Assembly: GCF_037975245.1 (NCBI RefSeq)
Contig: NC_092562.1
Coordinates: 14,674,021-14,738,020 of the forward strand
Direction: 5' to 3'
DNA from: Apostichopus japonicus
Lineage: Eukaryota; Echinodermata; Holothuroidea; Aspidochirotida; Stichopodidae
Length of the DNA: 64,000 nucleotides
Part shown: positions 60,342-64,000 of the stretch, in pieces
Layout of the letters: each line of letters begins with the position of its first letter
Numbering within the stretch: position 1 is the first letter of the stretch
Position numbers and translations under genes: made by a program
The notes under the pieces: model-generated
Seen by the model: only the letters and a program-made list of their open reading frames with translations
Told to the model about the DNA's origin: nothing
Databases searched by the model: none

Positions 60342-62198
60342 ATGAAGAATATACCTATACCAACTGCCAACACCTACAAGAAGATACTCATCGAAAAAGT
60401 CGAAAACGTCATCAAACGTATGAGATGGAAAGCTTCCTTCTTCCTAAAAACATGCAACAACAACGAGGAAGATGACGAGGAGGATGACGAGCACCACCCT
60501 GCACATACGGAGAATTTCGGATTCAAAAGCAAGAAGTGCCCACCGCAGATCGAAGAACTGAGGCTGTTTGAGGACGACTTGCTCCGTATGATCGAGAACG
60601 TGAAGTTCAAAAAAGTCACCAACCAATTCCAAGACAAACTCAGAAAAGACGTCAGCAGGATCAAGAAATCTACCAAACTGCTCATCCCGGCCGACAAAAC
60701 CAGAAACATGTACGAGATAGACACCCAACTACACGAAAAACTCCTCAGGCAACACATCACAAAGAACTACCAGACGACCTCCATGGCTCCTGTCAACAGA
60801 ATCAACGCCGAAGCCAGAACTATCGCCGAGAAACTAGGGATCGACAACCGCATGGAATCGATGGCCACCAAGCAAGCCTTCATCACCCTGAAAGACCACA
60901 AGGACAACTTTGAGAACAACCTACCATGCAGGCTCATCAACCCGGCAAAGAGCGAAACAGGTCTCATCAGCAAGGCTATCCTAGACAGAATAAACAACGC
61001 CATAAGAATCGCCACGAAAGTTAACCAATGGAGAAACACGTCATCCGTCATCGAATGGTTCAAGAACATTCAAGACAAAGAGAAATACACCTTCATCAGC
61101 TTCGACATCGTTGAATTCTACCCCTCCATAACAAGAAGCCTACTGGAAAAGGCCTTAACCATGGCTAAGGATCACACCCACATCTCCAACCAAGACGTAC
61201 AAATCATAATGCACTCCAGGAAGTCACTCCTTTTCGACAACGGCACACCCTGGATGAAGAAAGGACACAACGACCTCTTTGATGTCACAATGGGCAGCTA
61301 CGATGGGGCCGAGGTATGCGAGCTTGTAGGACTCTACATCCTAAACACACTAGCAAGAGAATATGGGAAGGAATACATCGGGCTATACAGGGACGACGGC
61401 CTAGCAGCCTTCAAAAACACCAACGGAAGTAAAGCAGACCGGATAAGAAAACACATGATCAGCTTATTCAAAGAACTGGGGCTCAACATCACCATCGATT
61501 GCAACCTGAAGATCACCAACTTCCTCGACGTAACATTCAACCTCAACACCGGAAAACACTACCCTTACAGGAAGCCCAACGACCACCCAGTGTACATCCA
61601 CAGGAATTCCAACCACCCACCAAACATCATCAGGTCCCTGCCAGCCTCAATCAGCAGACGTATCTCCGCCATCTCCCACGACGAGGTGATCTTTAAGAAA
61701 GCCGCACCAGCCTACGAGGAAGCACTCAAGTCAAGTAATTACACCGAGGGTCTCTCATACATCGCCCACCAACCTACCAAGAACAACCGAAACAGAAAGC
61801 GCAACATCATCTGGTTCAACCCACCTTTTAGCAGCAACGTAGCCACGAACATAGGAGGCACATTCCTGAAACTTATCAACAAACACTTCCCGAAGACATC
61901 GAAACTACACAAGATTTTCAACAGAAACACCGTGAAAGTCAGTTACAGTTGCATGCCCAACATCGCCAGCATCATCAAAGGACACAACAAACGTATAGCA
62001 GCCACCCACACATCGAAAGAAAAGGAAGCCTGCAACTGCCGAAAAAAGGACACATGCCCACTAAATGGAAACTGCCAGGCATCTAACATCATATACAAGG
62101 CCGCCCCTTCAAGCTCAGATACGGTAACCACAAGATGTCGCTCAACCACGAAAAACACCAAAACGCAACGGAACTCTCGAAGCACATCTGGCAGCTGA
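60342..62198 (+). CDS. Penelope-like reverse transcriptase, endonuclease region damaged
   Basis: The enzyme copies element RNA into DNA; its fold is related to telomerase RT. I take the Met at 60342 (MKNIPIPTANTYKK), shortly after the junction with the upstream copy; the frame is open further upstream but through unrelated sequence. Landmarks: an acidic stretch EEDDEEDDE; LIPADKTRNMYEI; QAFITLKDHKDNF and CRLINPAKSETG; catalytic motif A FISFDIVEFYPSIT; motif B region GSYDGAEVCELVGLY; catalytic YRDDGLA; then FLDVTFNLNTGKHYPYRKPN and VSYSCMPNIASIIKGHNKR. About 587 codons run uninterrupted to NIIYKA at 62102. A 50-bp deletion then removes the YIG segment, shifts the frame and adds a 32-residue unrelated tail. 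The RT core looks intact; the product would lack endonuclease. Confidence 0.88.
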   Translation: MKNIPIPTANTYKKILIEKVENVIKRMRWKASFFLKTCNNNEEDDEEDDEHHPAHTENFGFKSKKCPPQIEELRLFEDDLLRMIENVKFKKVTNQFQDKLRKDVSRIKKSTKLLIPADKTRNMYEIDTQLHEKLLRQHITKNYQTTSMAPVNRINAEARTIAEKLGIDNRMESMATKQAFITLKDHKDNFENNLPCRLINPAKSETGLISKAILDRINNAIRIATKVNQWRNTSSVIEWFKNIQDKEKYTFISFDIVEFYPSITRSLLEKALTMAKDHTHISNQDVQIIMHSRKSLLFDNGTPWMKKGHNDLFDVTMGSYDGAEVCELVGLYILNTLAREYGKEYIGLYRDDGLAAFKNTNGSKADRIRKHMISLFKELGLNITIDCNLKITNFLDVTFNLNTGKHYPYRKPNDHPVYIHRNSNHPPNIIRSLPASISRRISAISHDEVIFKKAAPAYEEALKSSNYTEGLSYIAHQPTKNNRNRKRNIIWFNPPFSSNVATNIGGTFLKLINKHFPKTSKLHKIFNRNTVKVSYSCMPNIASIIKGHNKRIAATHTSKEKEACNCRKKDTCPLNGNCQASNIIYKAAPSSSDTVTTRCRSTTKNTKTQRNSRSTSGS

Positions 62199-62349
62199 AA
62201 TCAATTGGTCGATCGCCAGCAGAGCCAAAGCCTACAGCAACGAGTCGAAGCGGTGCAACCTCTGTCTCACTCCAGTCCAACCACCAAACACCGTCAAGAG
62301 AACCACACACAACTAAGGAGCGAGCACCGAAGGAAGGCAAAAAACCCCA
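62001..62349 (+). pseudogene. Downstream endonuclease region with three internal deletions
   Basis: Direct repeat of 59790-60313, 175 bp shorter. Relative to the upstream copy it lacks 59893-59942 (50 bp, including YIG), 60040-60061 (22 bp) and 60133-60235 (103 bp). The remaining sequence is nearly identical. None of the gaps is a multiple of three and none has GT...AG ends, so they look like deletions and not removed introns. The seven-C run of the upstream copy is trimmed here. Confidence 0.88.
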
Positions 62350-62376
62350 ACGACAGATCGGACGCAAAAGAGAATA

Positions 62377-62386
62377 CACCAACAGC
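62377..62386. repeat. Target site duplication of the inserted SINE, left
   Basis: CACCAACAGC, repeated exactly at 62752-62761. Confidence 0.75.
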
Positions 62387-62751
62387 GATACGATACGATA
62401 CACCTCGTGTTCTGCTTCCACCCGAAAGTGCTTCAGCAAACTAAGGAAATCCTTAGTCGGTAATTATTGAGGTTCCAAGTTTTTTGTGCGTGGAAGGACA
62501 CCGGCGAATTTCGCCTTCTCTTTTCGAATAGTGCCCTGAAGTAACGAGGCAGGGGTGTGTAGTCCTGCTCCCGGGACCGCAATTTAACGTCCCCTCCGAA
62601 GGACGTGAGTACCGCTTCCACGTGTAGCCACTTTCCTACCACGAGAAAGGAGCGGGGTGAAAATTGGTGTCAGTGTCGACACCGAGGTTTGAACCAGGGA
62701 CCTCAGGTACTGCAGACGTGCACTCTCCCGTTCTGCCACCTCACCGCTCTT
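62387..62751 (-). mobile_element. 365-bp tRNA-derived SINE inserted in the retroelement
   Basis: Minus-strand head starts AAGAGCGGTGAGGTGGCAG. The A box is TGGCAGAACGGGA (62726-62738, one mismatch to the consensus) and the B box GGTTCAAACCT (62685-62695). The body contains GACGTTAAATTGCGGTCCCG and CCGGTGTCCTTCCACGC. The 3' end is a short (ATCGT)n tail. A 10-bp duplication CACCAACAGC borders both ends (62377-62386 and 62752-62761), so both termini are fixed to the base. It differs from the SINE at 6.65 kb in body and tail. Confidence 0.85.
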
Positions 62752-62915
62752 CACCAACAGCCGAACAGCCGAACACCGAAGAAAGTCTTACAAACCCACA
62801 AACAGAACGGACGCGAAAGAGAATACTCCGGCAGAACAATACACCAACAACCGCATAATCCCCGGTAATCCCGACGAGGATCCTATATATTCATGGAGCA
62901 TAACTTGAAGCTACC

Positions 62916-62961
62916 AGTTGTCTGAAGATCGCTATAAAGCGTGAAACTCCGAGTTACAACT
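62916..62961 (+). ncRNA. Hammerhead ribozyme candidate, type I
   Basis: Self-cleaving RNA motif known from Penelope-like elements. Helix I: AGTTGT (62916-62921) pairs exactly with ACAACT (62956-62961). Core CTGAAGA (62922-62928) fits CUGANGA. Helix II: CGC/GCG with loop TATAAA and a T-T mismatch at the first position. GAA at 62943-62945. Helix III: ACT/AGT with loop CCG. U at 62955 is the cleavage nucleotide, so cutting would fall after 62955. The short helix III is typical of retroelement hammerheads, which often act as dimers. The T-T in place of the usual G-C at the base of helix II may weaken it. Confidence 0.7.
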
Positions 62962-62999
62962 ACTAGTGTTCCACTAGTCTCATCTAGTATCAACATATA
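62960..62999 (-). repeat. Right 40-bp terminal inverted repeat of the retroelement
   Basis: Exact reverse complement of 59751-59790. It overlaps the last two bases of hammerhead helix I and runs into the TA tract. Confidence 0.92.
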
Positions 63000-63060
63000 T
63001 ATATATAGCCTATATATATATAGCCTATATATATAGCCTATATATAGCCTATATATATAG

Positions 63061-63110
<50 letters not shown>
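62995..63110. repeat. TA microsatellite with TATATAGCC units
   Basis: Tandem (TA)n-GCC units followed by pure (TA)n. It forms the right border of the retroelement, matching the (TA)n at 59670-59692 on the left. Confidence 0.93.
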
Positions 63111-63114
<4 letters not shown>

Positions 63115-64000
63115 TATTTTCTGCGCACATTGAATGTAGGTCTATATTTAACCTCTAGAGCACTTATGTAGCCAATATCATGAACACATTGGATTAATAT
63201 TTCAGCAAAGTAAGAACTAGGGCTTAATATGATTTTTTATTCATTACTTTTTTTTTAATGTTATGGTTGCACCTGCAATGTTACAATTCCATACACGGTA
63301 TGCTATACGAAATGAAGCGTACCGTGTATGGTTTGCCATTTCCGAACGTATAATGCATTTAATCGATCTCCCCAGCTGTGGCTTTCATTGATTACGCAAC
63401 GTAGCGAAATTAGATTGTGTAATGCATTGAGAATGTTGGAACCAAGGATTCGAACTAGAATTGAAGATATAACCATCGAACAATCTACACCAGGACTATT
63501 TTCGTCTTTCCCTCCGATGAAAGAAAATTAAAAAGAAAGCGGCTTATATTAAACTCCGGAGCGTCGCGCTTATAGGAGGAAGGCTTATAATGTACACATG
63601 CAACTGATTATAGCCTCTTGTGCATGATTTATTAGTCATCACATGTACTTGTATTAATACAATATGTGTTCGCATAGAAAGGCTTTTGTGAACAAACACG
63701 CCTATACTTAGCCTATATCGTTACTTTAGTATGTTAGTAAAGCCGATCTATCAGCACCGGGTGGTCGCGTGAGCGCGATCTTATATAAGTGTTTATTATT
63801 TTCAAAATACATGTAAACATCTTAGATTGAGGGTTAAACCAGACTGTTGATATATGTCAAATGATTCATACGAGCTCTGTCGCGAAATGTTTATCAAGTT
63901 GAGTATATAATAATAGGCCTATCACATTATATCAAATATATTGACGTACTATGTGCGCTGTAGCTGAAACACATTCAGAAATTCCATTACTCTTTTTTGC
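63111..64000. other. Intergenic flank without supportable gene
   Basis: Nothing coding recognised. A 12-bp perfect inverted repeat CCATACACGGTA...TACCGTGTATGG with a 19-nt spacer lies at 63289-63331. Confidence 0.6.

Larger units (their letters stand above)
59691..62999 (+). mobile_element. Composite Penelope-like retroelement inserted in TA microsatellite
   Basis: Base composition changes sharply to GC- and AC-rich coding DNA between two TA tracts (59670-59692 and 62995-63110). In order: a left 40-bp inverted repeat; a partial copy with the endonuclease region; a copy with an open reverse transcriptase; a second, deleted endonuclease region; a SINE insertion; a hammerhead candidate; the right inverted repeat. 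Penelope-like elements are known for tandem partial copies (pseudo-LTRs), hammerhead motifs and, in some clades, a microsatellite bias, and all three are present. The endonuclease follows the RT in the second copy, so this is the C-terminal-endonuclease type. Clade (Hydra, Neptune or other) needs a phylogeny. The element is recent in appearance but cannot encode one intact RT-endonuclease protein. Confidence 0.88.

Noticed and set aside
59690-60345. N-terminal endonuclease before the RT, as in Naiad or Chlamys elements
   Set aside because: The upstream endonuclease region is a direct repeat of sequence that also follows the RT, and it is not in one frame with the RT. A tandem pseudo-LTR of a C-terminal-endonuclease element explains it better.
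62001-62349. The three gaps in the downstream endonuclease repeat considered as spliced introns of a retrocopied transcript
   Set aside because: The missing segments have no GT...AG or AT...AC ends under any alignment shift, and the upstream frame reads through them as protein.
63437-63470. Possible tRNA B box (AGTTCGAATCC on the minus strand)
   Set aside because: No A box or cloverleaf partner at the right distance.

Overview
The window is metazoan nuclear DNA: AT-rich, intron-dense, full of microsatellites and dispersed repeats, with one host gene I can identify. That gene is a complete catalytic subunit of cAMP-dependent protein kinase (PKA-C). It lies on the minus strand, with its start codon at 49163 and its stop at 1990. 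Ten coding exons join in frame into 351 codons, with canonical GT/AG at each of the nine introns. The internal exon lengths (62, 129, 99, 83, 127, 96, 123, 165) are those I know from vertebrate PRKACA. The protein keeps every catalytic landmark. The repeats point to a marine invertebrate: tRNA-derived SINEs with an (ATT)n tail and a Penelope-like element with a hammerhead ribozyme motif. An echinoderm is my guess, not a demonstrated fact.

Layout. 1-1989: downstream flank, probably 3' UTR. 1990-49163: the PKA-C gene, with large introns 1 (14.6 kb) and 4 (13.9 kb). The introns carry a SINE at 6.65-7.05 kb, a 38-bp minisatellite at 7.6-7.9 kb, several copies of a dispersed repeat of about 130-150 bp, a SINE remnant at 43.4 kb and an 804-bp TTAA-flanked inverted-repeat element at 40.8-41.6 kb. 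49164-49500: probable promoter and 5' UTR, with a perfect DR5 of the nuclear-receptor half-site AGGTCA. 49.5-59.7 kb: no supportable gene; it holds a 388-bp TA-flanked MITE-like element (53.38-53.77 kb), a 151-bp TA-rich palindrome (54.70-54.85 kb) and simple repeats. 59.69-63.0 kb: a composite Penelope-like retroelement between TA microsatellites. 63.1-64.0 kb: no gene seen.

The retroelement is the most interesting part. An upstream partial copy carries a GIY-YIG endonuclease region, broken only by one extra C. It is followed in tandem by a copy with an open reverse transcriptase frame, whose own endonuclease region has lost three segments (50, 22 and 103 bp). A 365-bp SINE with a 10-bp target duplication sits in its 3' region. 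A 46-nt sequence near the 3' end matches the type I hammerhead core, and perfect 40-bp inverted repeats lie at the two ends. I found no evidence of a wholly new system. Several elements here may be undescribed in detail.
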